From Duncaniella sp. (lineage in GTDB: Bacteria > Bacteroidota > Bacteroidia > Bacteroidales > Muribaculaceae): DNA of 64,000 bases. The stretch spans positions 1 through 64,000 of the forward strand of contig JAIDCC010000053.1 of the NCBI GenBank assembly GCA_029056055.1. The letters run 5' to 3'. The notes beneath the pieces were generated by a model, which saw only the letters and a program-made list of their open reading frames with translations, was not told the DNA's origin and made no database searches. This document shows, piece after piece, positions 9,825 through 19,989 of this stretch. Numbering within the stretch: the first letter of the stretch is position 1; each line of letters starts with the position of its first letter. The position numbers were made by a program, and so were the translations under genes.

Positions 9825-10841
9825 ATGAACTATCTCACAGACGAAAAGCTCGTGATTGTCGGCGCCGCCGGCATGATTGGCAGCAACATGGCCCAGACTG
9901 CCATCATGATGGGCCTCACCCCGAATATCTGTCTCTACGACCCCTACGGGCCAGCCCTCGAAGGCGTGGCCGAGGAGCTGCTCCACTGCGGCTTTGACGG
10001 TCTCAACCTCACCTACACCACCGACGTAGCCGAGGCTCTCACAGGCGCCAAGTATATCGTCAATTCGGGCGGCGCAGCCCGTAAGGCCGGCATGACCCGC
10101 GAAGACCTCCTCAAGGGCAACGCCGCCATCGCCGAAGAGTTTGGCAAGAACGTGCGCAAGTATTGCCCCGACGTCAAGCACATCGTCGTCATCTTCAACC
10201 CCGCCGACATCACCGGTCTTATCACCCTGCTCTATGCCGGCATCAAGCCCGGATGCGTCACCACCCTCGCCGCGCTCGACTCCACCCGTCTGCGCTCCGA
10301 GCTGGCCAAGTATTTCAAGATTTCGCCCGATGCCGTCAAGAACACCCGCACCTACGGCGGCCACGGCGAACAGATGGCCGTATTCGCTTCGACGGCCACT
10401 GTCGACGGCAAACCCCTCGCCGAACTCATCGGCACCGAAGCTCTCCCCGCCAAAGACTGGGAAGACCTCAAGGTGCGCGTCATTCAGGGCGGCAAAAACA
10501 TCATCGACCTTCGCGGACGTTCGTCGTTCCAGAGCCCTGCCTACGTGTCTATCGAAATGATTGCCGCAGCCATGGGCGGTGCGCCCTTCCGCTGGCCCGC
10601 AGGCGCCTACGTCAACAATTCGAAGTTCTCCCACATCATGATGGCCACCGAGACCTCTATCTCGAAAGACGGCGTGAAAATCACCCCCATCAAGGGCACA
10701 CCTGCCGAAATGGCCGAACTCGAAAAGAGCTACGAACACCTCTGCGCCCTCCGCGACGAAGTAATCGCCATGGGAGTCATGCCCCCCATCTCTGAATGGA
10801 GCAAGCTCAACCCCTACCTCGACGAAAAGACCCCCGAATAA
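9825..10841 (+). CDS. Malate/lactate dehydrogenase family protein (long MDH paralogue)
   Basis: IVGAAGMIGSNMAQ Rossmann motif, ARKAGMTREDL, STRLRSEL, TYGGHGEQM; start at MNYLTDEKL. Confidence 0.85.
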   Translation: MNYLTDEKLVIVGAAGMIGSNMAQTAIMMGLTPNICLYDPYGPALEGVAEELLHCGFDGLNLTYTTDVAEALTGAKYIVNSGGAARKAGMTREDLLKGNAAIAEEFGKNVRKYCPDVKHIVVIFNPADITGLITLLYAGIKPGCVTTLAALDSTRLRSELAKYFKISPDAVKNTRTYGGHGEQMAVFASTATVDGKPLAELIGTEALPAKDWEDLKVRVIQGGKNIIDLRGRSSFQSPAYVSIEMIAAAMGGAPFRWPAGAYVNNSKFSHIMMATETSISKDGVKITPIKGTPAEMAELEKSYEHLCALRDEVIAMGVMPPISEWSKLNPYLDEKTPE

Positions 10842-10857
10842 CCCCCGGCGGTTTCAA

Positions 10858-10915
10858 TAAGTAAGTGAGAAAAATAAATGAACAAATAACTCCGCTTTAT
10901 TTTTAGAACTTACTC
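10858..10915. repeat. Short deletion derivative of family A element (A5)
   Basis: TAAGTAAGTGAGAAAAATAAATGAACAAATAA directly joined to CTTTATTTTTAGAACTTACTCA; both ends kept, centre lost. Confidence 0.75.
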
Positions 10916-10926
10916 AGACTATAATT

Positions 10927-10964
10927 GCAGCGCGCCTCCCCGCCATGAGGGAAGGCGCGCTGCT
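10927..10964 (+). terminator. Rho-independent terminator downstream of the MDH paralogue
   Basis: GCAGCGCGCCT...AGGCGCGCTGC hairpin followed by a T-rich tract. Confidence 0.8.
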
Positions 10965-11065
10965 TGATTTTTTTCAGACAGAAGCTCAACAGGGAAAAAC
11001 CGTCGGCTCTGCCCGCCTTCACGCCGGGAGAGGCGGGGCAGGGCTGAACGGCCTGATTGCTACTA

Positions 11066-12244
11066 TCAGATATCTTCTTCGATGCCGAAATCGTCGTTGA
11101 GCGGCAGCGTGTTGACGTCTACGATGTCGTCGATGGCTTCGTCGACTTCCTTCTCCGACGTAAGGTCGGGTGTGGCCGACTTGTCCTTGGAGGCTGCGGG
11201 CTTGGGTTTCGAGCTGCCGTCGTTGGCACGGAGCGCGTCCATGATGGCTGCTTCGATTTCTTCGGCCAGTTCGGGATTGTCTTCGAGGGCTTTCTTGGCC
11301 GAGTCGCGTCCCTGCGCCAGCTTCGCGCCGTTGTAGCTGAACCATGAGCCCGACTTCTTGATGATGCCGTTTTCCACGCCCAGGTCGATGAGCTCGCCGG
11401 TGCGCGAGATGCCTTCGCCAAACATGATGTCAAACTCGGCGCGGCGGAAGGGGGGCGCCACTTTATTCTTGACCACTTTCACTTTGGTGAGACGGCCCAG
11501 GACGTTGTCGCCATCCTTGATGGTGGTAGACGAACGGATGTCGATGCGCACCGAGGCGTAGAATTTGAGAGCGTTGCCGCCGGTGGTGGTTTCGCTCGGG
11601 CCGAACATCACGCCGATTTTCTCGCGCAGCTGATTGATGAAGATGCAGGTGGTGTTGGTGCGCGAGATGGTGCCGGTCAGTTTGCGCATGGCCTGCGACA
11701 TGAGTCGGGCCTGGACGCCCACGTTCTTGTCGCCCATGTCGCCTTCGAGCTCGCTCTTGGGGGTGAGGGCGGCCACGGAGTCGACCACGAGGATGTCGAT
11801 GGCCGATGAGCGGATGAGCTGCTCGGCTATTTCGAGCGCCTGCTCGCCGTTGTCGGGCTGTGCTATAAGGAGGTTGTTGACGTCTACGCCAAGTTTTTCG
11901 GCATAGAAGCGGTCGAAAGCATGCTCGGCGTCGATGATGGCCGCGATGCCGCCCGCTTTCTGAGCCTCGGCTATGGCGTGGATGGCCAGAGTGGTCTTAC
12001 CCGACGATTCCGGGCCGTAGATTTCGATGATGCGGCCGCGGGGATAGCCTCCGACGCCGAGGGCGTAGTTGAGTCCTATCGAGCCTGAGGGTATCACCTC
12101 GATGTCTTGAATGCTGTCGTCGCCGAGGCGCATCACGGCCCCGCGTCCGAAGTCTTTTTCTATATTGCCGAGCGCCTGATTGAGGGCTGCCAGTTTGGCC
12201 ACCTTCGGGTCGGTGATCGCGCTCTTGATTTCTTTCTTTGCCAT
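11066..12244 (-). CDS. recA: Recombinase RecA
   Basis: [61 protein letters not shown]. Confidence 0.98.
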   Translation of the reverse strand: MAKKEIKSAITDPKVAKLAALNQALGNIEKDFGRGAVMRLGDDSIQDIEVIPSGSIGLNYALGVGGYPRGRIIEIYGPESSGKTTLAIHAIAEAQKAGGIAAIIDAEHAFDRFYAEKLGVDVNNLLIAQPDNGEQALEIAEQLIRSSAIDILVVDSVAALTPKSELEGDMGDKNVGVQARLMSQAMRKLTGTISRTNTTCIFINQLREKIGVMFGPSETTTGGNALKFYASVRIDIRSSTTIKDGDNVLGRLTKVKVVKNKVAPPFRRAEFDIMFGEGISRTGELIDLGVENGIIKKSGSWFSYNGAKLAQGRDSAKKALEDNPELAEEIEAAIMDALRANDGSSKPKPAASKDKSATPDLTSEKEVDEAIDDIVDVNTLPLNDDFGIEEDI

Positions 12245-12660
12245 TTTAGTATGTCGTGTTTTGTTTTTTCGTTTTTGGAGGGGATTGAGGAAAGAGGGGC
12301 CGGGGGGCTGACGGGCGCCTTTCCTGCTACAAAGTTACAACAAAGGTTGTGCCACAACGATGCCCACACGTGTTAAAAACCGCTAAAACTTCCGTTTTCA
12401 GGGGCTTTCGTCTGCAAACTTAGCAAAAAGAATTGACATAGCCGCGACGGCGGGGTAATAAAGAGTGTTAAAACCGTCGCTGCGTGAACTTTTTCCGCGT
12501 CCCCCGCGTTATAAAGACAGAATTGCAAATTACTTTTTCCATTGCAAGAAATGTGATAATGATTGGTTTATTATTAAGCGCGAAGTTGATGTGATATCAC
12601 CTCCGCGCTTAGTGTTTTTCGTGCCTGCCCGGGAGGGGAGAGGCATGAAGACGCATCAAA

Positions 12661-12691
12661 GGCCGCTGCCTCGCATCGGAGGGCAGCGGCC
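12661..12691 (-). terminator. Hairpin (putative terminator) downstream of asd
   Basis: GGCCGCTGCC / GGCAGCGGCC arms with A/T flanks. Confidence 0.6.
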
Positions 12692-12721
12692 TTTGGCGTG
12701 TGTCGGGGGAAGGGGGGTGGC

Positions 12722-13735
12722 TTAGCCGCGGGGGTGAGCCAGCATGTACTGGGCTATCTGCACGGCGTTGAGCGCGGCGCCCTTCTTGATTTGGTCGCCG
12801 ACGAGCCAGAACGTCATGCCGCGCGGATTGGAGATGTCCTCGCGGATGCGGCCGATGAAGACGGGGTCGGTGCCGGCGGCGTCGAGAGGCATGGGGTAGC
12901 GCTTCTCGGCGGGATTGTCGATGACCACGAGACCCTCGGCCTGAGCGAACGCCTTGCGGGCCACCTCGAGGCTCACGGGTTCTTCGGTCTCAATCCAGAC
13001 TGCTTCGGAGTGGGCGCGCATCACGGGCACACGCACGCAGGTGGCCGACACTTCCATGTCGGGGGCGTGCATGATTTTCTTTGTCTCGTGATACATTTTC
13101 ATCTCCTCCTTGGTGTAGTCGTTGTCGGTGAAGACGTCGATGTGGGGGATTACGTTGTAGGCCAGCTGATAGGCGAATTTCTCCACCTTGGGCTCTTCGC
13201 CGCGGCTGAGGGCGGCATACTGCTCGACGAGTTCGTCCATGGCTGCCGCGCCTGCTCCCGAGGCCGACTGATAGGAGGCCACGTGGACACGCTTGATGGG
13301 CGAGATGTCGTTGATGGGCTTGAGGGCCACCACCATGATGGCCGTCGTGCAGTTGGGATTGGCTATGATGCCGCGCGGTGCGTCGAAAGCATCTTCGCCG
13401 TTGACTTCGGGCACCACGAGGGGCACGTCGGCATCCATGCGGAAGGCCGACGAGTTGTCTATCATCACAGCGCCGTGGGCGGTGATGGTGTCGGCATAGC
13501 GGCGCGATACGCCCGCTCCCGCCGAAACAAAGGCGAAGTCGATGCCGCGGAAGTCTTCGGCATTCTCGGTCAGCTCTCTGACGGTGTAGTCTTTACCGCG
13601 GAAGCTGTAGGTGCGCCCGGCCGAACGGGCCGAGCCGAATAGGCGGAGTTCGTCTACCGGAAAGTTCTGCTCGTCGAGCACGCGGAGAAACTCCTGTCCA
13701 ACGGCGCCACTGACGCCTACGATAGCTACGTTCAT
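12722..13735 (-). CDS. asd: Aspartate-semialdehyde dehydrogenase
   Basis: [48 protein letters not shown]. Confidence 0.95.
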   Translation of the reverse strand: MNVAIVGVSGAVGQEFLRVLDEQNFPVDELRLFGSARSAGRTYSFRGKDYTVRELTENAEDFRGIDFAFVSAGAGVSRRYADTITAHGAVMIDNSSAFRMDADVPLVVPEVNGEDAFDAPRGIIANPNCTTAIMVVALKPINDISPIKRVHVASYQSASGAGAAAMDELVEQYAALSRGEEPKVEKFAYQLAYNVIPHIDVFTDNDYTKEEMKMYHETKKIMHAPDMEVSATCVRVPVMRAHSEAVWIETEEPVSLEVARKAFAQAEGLVVIDNPAEKRYPMPLDAAGTDPVFIGRIREDISNPRGMTFWLVGDQIKKGAALNAVQIAQYMLAHPRG

Positions 13736-13770
13736 AGTTGCTTGAAAATATGTGTGTTGTATTATGTGTG

Positions 13771-13936
13771 AAGTATGTGTTCGAAATTATTTAATGTATT
13801 GGGTCGTGAAGTATGCGGATGAAATTTTGCATTCGGCTGAAGGCGTTATGGGGTTCCATAACAACTGAAGCCGAATTAGAAAGTTCGCCTCAGAATTCAT
13901 GAGCCAATACATTAAATAATTTCGAACACATACTTA
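13771..13936. repeat. Palindromic leader element, family C copy 1 (C1)
   Basis: AAGTATGTGTTCGAAATTATTTAATGTATTGG / CCAATACATTAAATAATTTCGAACACATACTT arms; core GTTATGGGGTTCCATAAC at 13845-13862; between the fadD-like gene and asd. Confidence 0.85.
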
Positions 13937-15748
13937 TTAGGAATACATCTTTTCGATGGCATCGGCATAGTGCTCGGCCACCACGCGGCGCTTCACCTTG
14001 AGCGTGTTGGTCAGCTCGCCGCGCTCCATCGAAAATTCCTCGGGCAGCAGGGTGAAACGCTTCACTTTCTCATAGCCGGCCAGTCCCTCCTGAAGCTCGT
14101 TGACCTTGCGCTCCACGAGCTTGTAGACTGCGGGCGACGCGAGCATCGCTGCCGTGTCGTCGCTCCACGCGATGCCTTCGCTCTCGGCCAGCGCCCGCAG
14201 CTGCGCGATGTTGGGCACGATGAGTGCCGACACGAATTTGCGCGAGTCGCCTATGATGGTTATCTGCTCGAACAGAGGGTCGATGCCCAGCATGGTTTCA
14301 ATCATCTGCGGAGCCACGTACTTGCCGTTTGAGGTCTTGAAGAGGTCTTTGATGCGGTCGGTGATGAAGAGGTTGCCCCCCTCGTCGATGCGGCCGGCGT
14401 CGCCGGTGCGAAACCATCCGTCGGGCGTGAACGCCTCGGCTGTGGCCTCGGGCTTGTTGTAGTAGCCGCTCATCACCGTGCCTCCCTTCACCTCGATTTC
14501 CGAGTTGTCGGGGTTGATGCGCACGTTGATGTGGGGCAGGGGTGTGCCCACCGAGCCTACAACGTAATGCTCCGTCGGGAAGCAGGCCACTGTCGCCGTG
14601 GTCTCAGACAGGCCGTAGCCCACCATGATGAAAAGTCCGCACGAGTGGAAGAAGTCCACCAGCTCGTCGGCCACGGGTGCGCCCGCCGTGGGGAAAATGT
14701 TCGGGCGGTCTATGCCTATGGCTGCACGCAGCTGCTTGAATATCAGACGGTCGTAGAGCTTGTAGCGCATTTCCAGTCCAAACGGCACCTTGAGGCCGAG
14801 CCGACGGTAGTGGAGATTGCGCGCGCGGCCGGTCTTGAGCGCCTTCTCTACGAGCCAACGCTGCACGGTGCCCATCGAAGCGATTTTCTCCTTGACGGCC
14901 GTGTAGACTTTCTCCCAGAAGCGGGGCACCGCACACATCAGCGTCGGGCGCACCTGCTTGATGGTGTCCTGAATGGCGCGAGGGTCGCGGTTGACGGCCA
15001 CGGGGATACCTATCATCATGCAGACGTAGGTGAAACCCTTCTCGAAAATGTGGCTCAGCGGCAGGAAAGCCATCGACGTGTCGGCCGGCGTGAGCATCGT
15101 CAGGCGCAGCGTGTGGAGCCATAGCGCCTCGTCGAAGTTGGCATGCGTCAGTATGGCTCCCTTCGGTTCGCCCGTGGTGCCCGACGTGTAGACCAGCGTC
15201 GCCGTGTCTTCGGGCTTGACGGCTGCCGTGCGTTCGGCCAGTGCGGCTTCGAGGTTCGCGGGTGCCGAGTCGAGGAAGTCCACCCACGATTCCGCTTTTC
15301 CGCCGGCATCGTCGGCCATGTCGAAGTCTTTCACCACCACGATGCGCTCTATCGACGGGCAGCGCTCTATTGCGCGGCGGGCTATTTCATATTGCGTGCG
15401 GTTGCCCACCACGATGACCCTCGCACGGCAATCGTTGATGATGTATTCCACCTGTTCCTGCGAGCTGGTGGCATAGATGCTCACCGACACTGCGCCGACG
15501 GCATAACACCCGTAGTCGGTCACCAGACATTCGGGACGGTTTGACGAGAAGATGGCCACGCAGTCGGCGGCGTTGATGCCCATGTCGAGCAGCGCACACC
15601 CGAAGCGGCGCACGTCGGCCGCAAACTCGCGCCATGTGATGTCAAACCATTTGTCGGCATCATCCTGGCCCCGCAGTGCCACGCCGTCGGGGCGCTCGGC
15701 CTCCTGTAGCCGCGGGAGCTTGGTGAGCAGACACTCTATTTTGTCCAT
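13937..15748 (-). CDS. Long-chain fatty acid--CoA ligase (AMP-dependent synthetase)
   Basis: YTSGTTGEPKGAILTH, GYGLSETTA, GWFRTGDAGRIDEGG motifs. Confidence 0.92.
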   Translation of the reverse strand: MDKIECLLTKLPRLQEAERPDGVALRGQDDADKWFDITWREFAADVRRFGCALLDMGINAADCVAIFSSNRPECLVTDYGCYAVGAVSVSIYATSSQEQVEYIINDCRARVIVVGNRTQYEIARRAIERCPSIERIVVVKDFDMADDAGGKAESWVDFLDSAPANLEAALAERTAAVKPEDTATLVYTSGTTGEPKGAILTHANFDEALWLHTLRLTMLTPADTSMAFLPLSHIFEKGFTYVCMMIGIPVAVNRDPRAIQDTIKQVRPTLMCAVPRFWEKVYTAVKEKIASMGTVQRWLVEKALKTGRARNLHYRRLGLKVPFGLEMRYKLYDRLIFKQLRAAIGIDRPNIFPTAGAPVADELVDFFHSCGLFIMVGYGLSETTATVACFPTEHYVVGSVGTPLPHINVRINPDNSEIEVKGGTVMSGYYNKPEATAEAFTPDGWFRTGDAGRIDEGGNLFITDRIKDLFKTSNGKYVAPQMIETMLGIDPLFEQITIIGDSRKFVSALIVPNIAQLRALAESEGIAWSDDTAAMLASPAVYKLVERKVNELQEGLAGYEKVKRFTLLPEEFSMERGELTNTLKVKRRVVAEHYADAIEKMYS

Positions 15749-15852
15749 AAGTATGTGTTCGAAATGTTTTTAATCTATCGGGCCGTGAAGCATGTGGATG
15801 AAATTTTGTATTCTTGTGACAAAGACCTTAAATAATTTCTGACACATACTTA
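15748..15852. repeat. Shortened family C leader element (C2)
   Basis: TAAGTATGTGTTCGAAAT...ATTTCTGACACATACTTA; abuts and contributes to the start codon of the fadD-like gene. Confidence 0.75.
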
Positions 15853-15881
15853 TCTACACTTTCCGTGAATGTTTCTGACGG

Positions 15882-15889
15882 CAAAGGTA
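15882..15889 (-). promoter_or_regulatory. -7 box upstream of the fadD-like gene
   Basis: CAAAGGTA on + strand = TACCTTTG on - strand (TAnnTTTG), upstream of element C2. Confidence 0.5.
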
Positions 15890-16039
15890 GGGAGTTTTTG
15901 CGGGCTTACGCCTATTTCGACCGCAAAAAAAGCTCTACTATTAACATTTAGTGGCGAATTGCACACACATGTTAACACTTTTTTCAAAGTTTAGTTAAAA
16001 ATCTCCCCCGGATATTTCATAATTATGGAAATTTTTCAC

Positions 16040-16047
16040 TAAATTTG
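16040..16047 (+). promoter_or_regulatory. -7 box upstream of mdh
   Basis: TAAATTTG matches TAnnTTTG, upstream of element A3. Confidence 0.5.
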
Positions 16048-16088
16048 TCGCGGATTTTATCGTCCTCATCACCATCATACGTATCCAA

Positions 16089-16274
16089 TAAGTAAGTGAG
16101 AAAAATAAATGAACAAATAAGACGAAGTTATTTTTGAGATGATTTGAGATTTGAGTGAAGAAGCATAGCCGCGCTATGCGCCTGAATGAAAGGCTCAAAG
16201 CAGCCAAAAAGAACGAGTTTTATTGTTCAAGAATTTTTCATCACATATATCGTTTTATTTTTAGAACTTACTTA
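16089..16274. repeat. Palindromic leader element, family A copy 3 (A3)
   Basis: TAAGTAAGTGAG...AGAACTTACTTA; core GCATAGC-CGC-GCTATGC at 16163-16179; 26 nt before the mdh ATG. Confidence 0.85.
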
Positions 16275-16300
16275 TATAATCACATCACAATAACGAAATT

Positions 16301-17236
16301 ATGTCAAAAGTCACAGTTGTAGGCGCCGGCAACGTAGGCGCCACTTGCGCTAACGTGCTCGTCACCGAAGGCATCGCCGACGAAGTAGTGCTCCTCGACA
16401 TCAAGGAAGGTGTCTCCGAAGGCAAGGCCATGGATATCATGCAGACCGCAAATATCCTCAACATCAACACCGTGCTCAAGGGCGTCACCAACGACTACAC
16501 CGCCACCGCCGGCTCTGACGTGGTCATCATCACTTCAGGCATCCCCCGCAAGCCCGGCATGACCCGCGAAGAGCTCATCGGCGTAAACGCCGGCATCGTC
16601 AAGAGCGTCACCTCGCAGGTGCTCGCAGCTTCGCCCAACGCTATCATCATCTGCATCTCCAACCCCATGGACACCATGACCTACCTGATTCACAAGACCA
16701 GCGGTCTGCCCAAAAACCGTATCATCGGCATGGGTGGTGCCCTCGACTCGGCCCGTTTCAAATACTTCCTCTCTCAGGCCCTCGGCGCAAACGCCACCGA
16801 AGTGGAAGGCATCGTTATCGGCGGCCACGGCGACACTACTATGATTCCCCTCACCCGCTTCGCTGCCTATCGCGGCGTGCCCGCCACCAACTTCCTCTCT
16901 GAAGAGACCCTCGAGAAGGTGGCTGCCGACACGATGGTAGGCGGTGCCACACTCACCAAGCTCCTCGGCACCTCGGCATGGTATGCTCCCGGTGCGGCAG
17001 GCGCACAGGTGGCCAAAGCCGTCCTCCACGACGAAAAGAAACTCATCTCTTGCTCTGCTCTCCTCGACGGCGAGTATGGCCAGAGCGACCTCTGCATTGG
17101 CGTGCCCTGTATCCTCGGACGCAACGGCATCGAGAAAATCGTTGAGTTCCCCCTCAACGACGCCGAGAAGGCTCTCTTCGAAAAGAGCGCAGCCGCAGTG
17201 AAGACCACCAACGCCGCCCTCGCTTCAGCCCTCTAA
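16301..17236 (+). CDS. mdh: Malate dehydrogenase
   Basis: VVGAGNVGATCANVL, SGIPRKPGMTREEL, MGGALDSARF, GGHGDTTMIPL. Confidence 0.95.
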   Translation: MSKVTVVGAGNVGATCANVLVTEGIADEVVLLDIKEGVSEGKAMDIMQTANILNINTVLKGVTNDYTATAGSDVVIITSGIPRKPGMTREELIGVNAGIVKSVTSQVLAASPNAIIICISNPMDTMTYLIHKTSGLPKNRIIGMGGALDSARFKYFLSQALGANATEVEGIVIGGHGDTTMIPLTRFAAYRGVPATNFLSEETLEKVAADTMVGGATLTKLLGTSAWYAPGAAGAQVAKAVLHDEKKLISCSALLDGEYGQSDLCIGVPCILGRNGIEKIVEFPLNDAEKALFEKSAAAVKTTNAALASAL

Positions 17237-17264
17237 GCACCTAACTCAATCCAGATATATCCCC

Positions 17265-17300
17265 GGCCGCCGCGACCCCCGCGACGGCCTTTTTTATTTT
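17265..17300 (+). terminator. Rho-independent terminator of mdh
   Basis: GGCCGCCGCG...CGCGACGGCC hairpin followed by TTTTTTTATTTT. Confidence 0.8.
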
Positions 17301-17628
17301 CCCCGCCGCACGAAGGAATAATAACGTTTGAAAAACGTTACAGTGCATACCACCATGTAAACCAAATAATTGCCCACACCGGCCCACGACATCGAATTTC
17401 CCTTGAAGCGGTGCCAATCCCAAACGCGGCGGGGGCTACGCGACGCGGACGCGCCATGGCGCGTCCCTACCTGAGTTTCAACCTCTTAGCTCGTTTCACG
17501 AGCTTTCTCTGAGGGGATGAGTCACAATGAGAAATATGAAAATCCCCCTGACACGGAGGGGTGGCAGGAGGATGGGGTTGAACAGAAAAATTTGAGATTT
17601 TATCTGTTCATTTATTTTTCTCGGTTAA

Positions 17629-19683
17629 TTACCAGATGACGACGCGTTCGGTTTCGGGGCGGAACATGGGGTCGGCTTCGGTGATTGAGAATGCTTCGAA
17701 GAAGGGAGCGATGTTGCGGAGGGTGACGTTGACGCGGTTGCGGCCAAGCGAGTGAACGTCGTTCTGGGTCAGGTTGCTGATTTCTTCGTCGCGGATGTTG
17801 CCGGCCCAGAGGTTGGCGTAGTTCATGTAGAACACCTGAGCGGGTGTGAAGCCGTCAATCATAGCTTCGGGCGAGTTGATGTCGACGCCCTTCTTGTCTT
17901 GCGAGTTGAGGAAGGCAGTCATTGCGATGCGGAGGCCGCCCTGGTCGGCGATGTTTTCGCCGAGGGTGTACTGGCCGTTGGCAAAGACACCGGGGAGCAC
18001 TTCAACCTTGTCGAACTGGTCGGCGAGACCCTGAGCGAGGGCAGTGAAGGCGGCAGCGTCTTCGGGGGTCCACCAGTCGGTCATGTTGCCCTGAGCGTCG
18101 AAGAGGCGACCCTGGTCGTCGAAACCGTGGGTCATTTCGTGGCCGATTACGACACCGATGCCGCCGTAGTTTTCGGCGTCAGATGCGTTGGGGTCGAAGA
18201 AGGGAGCCTGAAGGATGCCTGCGGGGAAGACGATTTCGTTGGCCAAGGGGTTGTAGTAGGCGTTGACGGTCTGCGGCGTCATGCCCCATTCGGTCTTGTC
18301 GACGGGTTTGCCCCACTTGGCGTAGGTCTCGGCCTGATGCCACATAGAGGCGTTGTGCAGGTTTTCGTAGTAGGAGAGGGCGGGGTCGATGGTCATCGAC
18401 GAGTAGTCTTTCCACTTGTCGGGATAGCCGATTTTGACGGTGAAGGCTTCGAGTTTCTCGTGTGCTTTGGCCTTGGTGGCGGGGCTCATCCACTGGAGCG
18501 AGTCGATGTGCTGGCCGAGGGCAGTGCGGAGGTTTTCTACGAGGCCCACCATGTAGTCTTTCGACGACTGGGGGAAGTATTTTCCGACGTAGAGTTCGCC
18601 GATGGCTTCGCCGAGCGTACCTTCGGTGGCAGAGAGGGCGCGCTTCCAGAGGGGACGGAGTTCCTTGACGCCGCTGACGACTTTCGAGAATTCAAAGTTG
18701 GCCTGAGTGAAATCGTCAGAGAGTGCCGACGATGCCTGGTTGACATACTTCCAGAGGTAGTAGTCTTTGACTTCGCGCTCGGAGAGCGAGCCCATGAGCT
18801 GGTTGGCGCGGGCAATCGACTTGGGCGTGGTGACGATGACGGTGTCGGGCGAAGCGATGCCCATGGTTTCGATGAAGAAACGATCCCAGTTGATGGCGGG
18901 GTAGTCTTTCTTGAGGTCGGCGAAAGCGCGGGGGTTGTTCATGGCAGCGAGATTGCGGCTTTCCTCACGAGTGAGGGCTTCTTCGGCCAGCGAGGTCTCG
19001 ATTTTCATGACGTTTGCCACGATGCGGTCGGCATCGGCGTCGGCATAGCCGGCGTTTTTCATCTGAGCCTTGATGAGGTTCTTGTAGGCGTTGCGCACGG
19101 TGGTGTTGCGCTCGTCGTTGCTGAGGTAGTAGTCGCGGTCGCCCAGACTCATACCGCCGCCTTCGATATACATAGCGTAGACGTCAGAGTTGTCGAAGCT
19201 CTCCATGGGGCCTGCGCCGAAGAAGGGGCTGGAGTAGTTGCCGTGCATCCAGAGGAAGAGGTCGGTGAGCGAGTCGGCGGGAGTGTTCTCGATGCGCTTG
19301 AGGTCGGCGAGGATGGGCGTTGCGCCTTCAGCGTTGCGGCGTGCGGTGTCCATGGCCTGCGAGTAGATGGTCCAGACTTTGTGGGCCACGGTGCCGGGCT
19401 CGGGGTTTGACTCGCCGAGGTGCTGCACGAGGTTTTTGACGCGTTCTTCCGACGAGTCGGCGAGGATGTTAAACTGGCCGTAGCGGGCGTATTCGTCGGT
19501 GAGGGGATGAGTTTCCATCCATCCGTTGTTGACGTAACCGTAGAAGTCGGCGCCGGGGGCAACGGTGGTGTCGAGATACTCTTTGTTGAGGCTGGCCAGA
19601 TGTTCGGCCGAGCCATGCGAGCATGCTGTCATGGCTGCAAGAGAGAGGGTGAGGCCGGCGGCTACCGGCAGAATTAATTTCAT
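17629..19683 (-). CDS. M13 family metallopeptidase (PepO/neprilysin-like lipoprotein)
   Basis: GVVIGHEMTHGFDDQGR (HExxH), ENIADQGGLRIA, signal MKLILPVAAGLTLSLAAMTAC. Confidence 0.95.
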   Translation of the reverse strand: MKLILPVAAGLTLSLAAMTACSHGSAEHLASLNKEYLDTTVAPGADFYGYVNNGWMETHPLTDEYARYGQFNILADSSEERVKNLVQHLGESNPEPGTVAHKVWTIYSQAMDTARRNAEGATPILADLKRIENTPADSLTDLFLWMHGNYSSPFFGAGPMESFDNSDVYAMYIEGGGMSLGDRDYYLSNDERNTTVRNAYKNLIKAQMKNAGYADADADRIVANVMKIETSLAEEALTREESRNLAAMNNPRAFADLKKDYPAINWDRFFIETMGIASPDTVIVTTPKSIARANQLMGSLSEREVKDYYLWKYVNQASSALSDDFTQANFEFSKVVSGVKELRPLWKRALSATEGTLGEAIGELYVGKYFPQSSKDYMVGLVENLRTALGQHIDSLQWMSPATKAKAHEKLEAFTVKIGYPDKWKDYSSMTIDPALSYYENLHNASMWHQAETYAKWGKPVDKTEWGMTPQTVNAYYNPLANEIVFPAGILQAPFFDPNASDAENYGGIGVVIGHEMTHGFDDQGRLFDAQGNMTDWWTPEDAAAFTALAQGLADQFDKVEVLPGVFANGQYTLGENIADQGGLRIAMTAFLNSQDKKGVDINSPEAMIDGFTPAQVFYMNYANLWAGNIRDEEISNLTQNDVHSLGRNRVNVTLRNIAPFFEAFSITEADPMFRPETERVVIW

Positions 19684-19751
19684 CTTGGATGAGAAGATAT
19701 CGGGTTGAAAAATAAAAGTGATTTTTGCGAAGGGAGGTGAGGGGAGAGGCG

Positions 19752-19982
19752 TCAGGCCTGTTCCTGAAGCGGGCGCAGTATGTCGGCCAGTTCTTTCTCG
19801 GTGGCTGTCAGGCGTGTGCGGCAGGCGGCGAGAAGTTCGGTGGCGCGTGTGGTGTAGGCCGCGAGCGAGTCGATGTCGCAGCGGTCGCTCTGCATGAGGC
19901 GCAGGATGCCTTCGAGTTCTTCGATGGCGCGGGCATACGAGAGCTCTGCGGCGGGCACTTGGGAGAGATTTTCAGCGCTCAT
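19752..19982 (-). CDS. xseB: Exodeoxyribonuclease VII small subunit
   Basis: SYARAIEELEGILRLMQSDRCDIDSLAAYTTRATELLAACRTRLTATE. Confidence 0.85.
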   Translation of the reverse strand: MSAENLSQVPAAELSYARAIEELEGILRLMQSDRCDIDSLAAYTTRATELLAACRTRLTATEKELADILRPLQEQA

Positions 19983-19989
19983 GTCGAGG

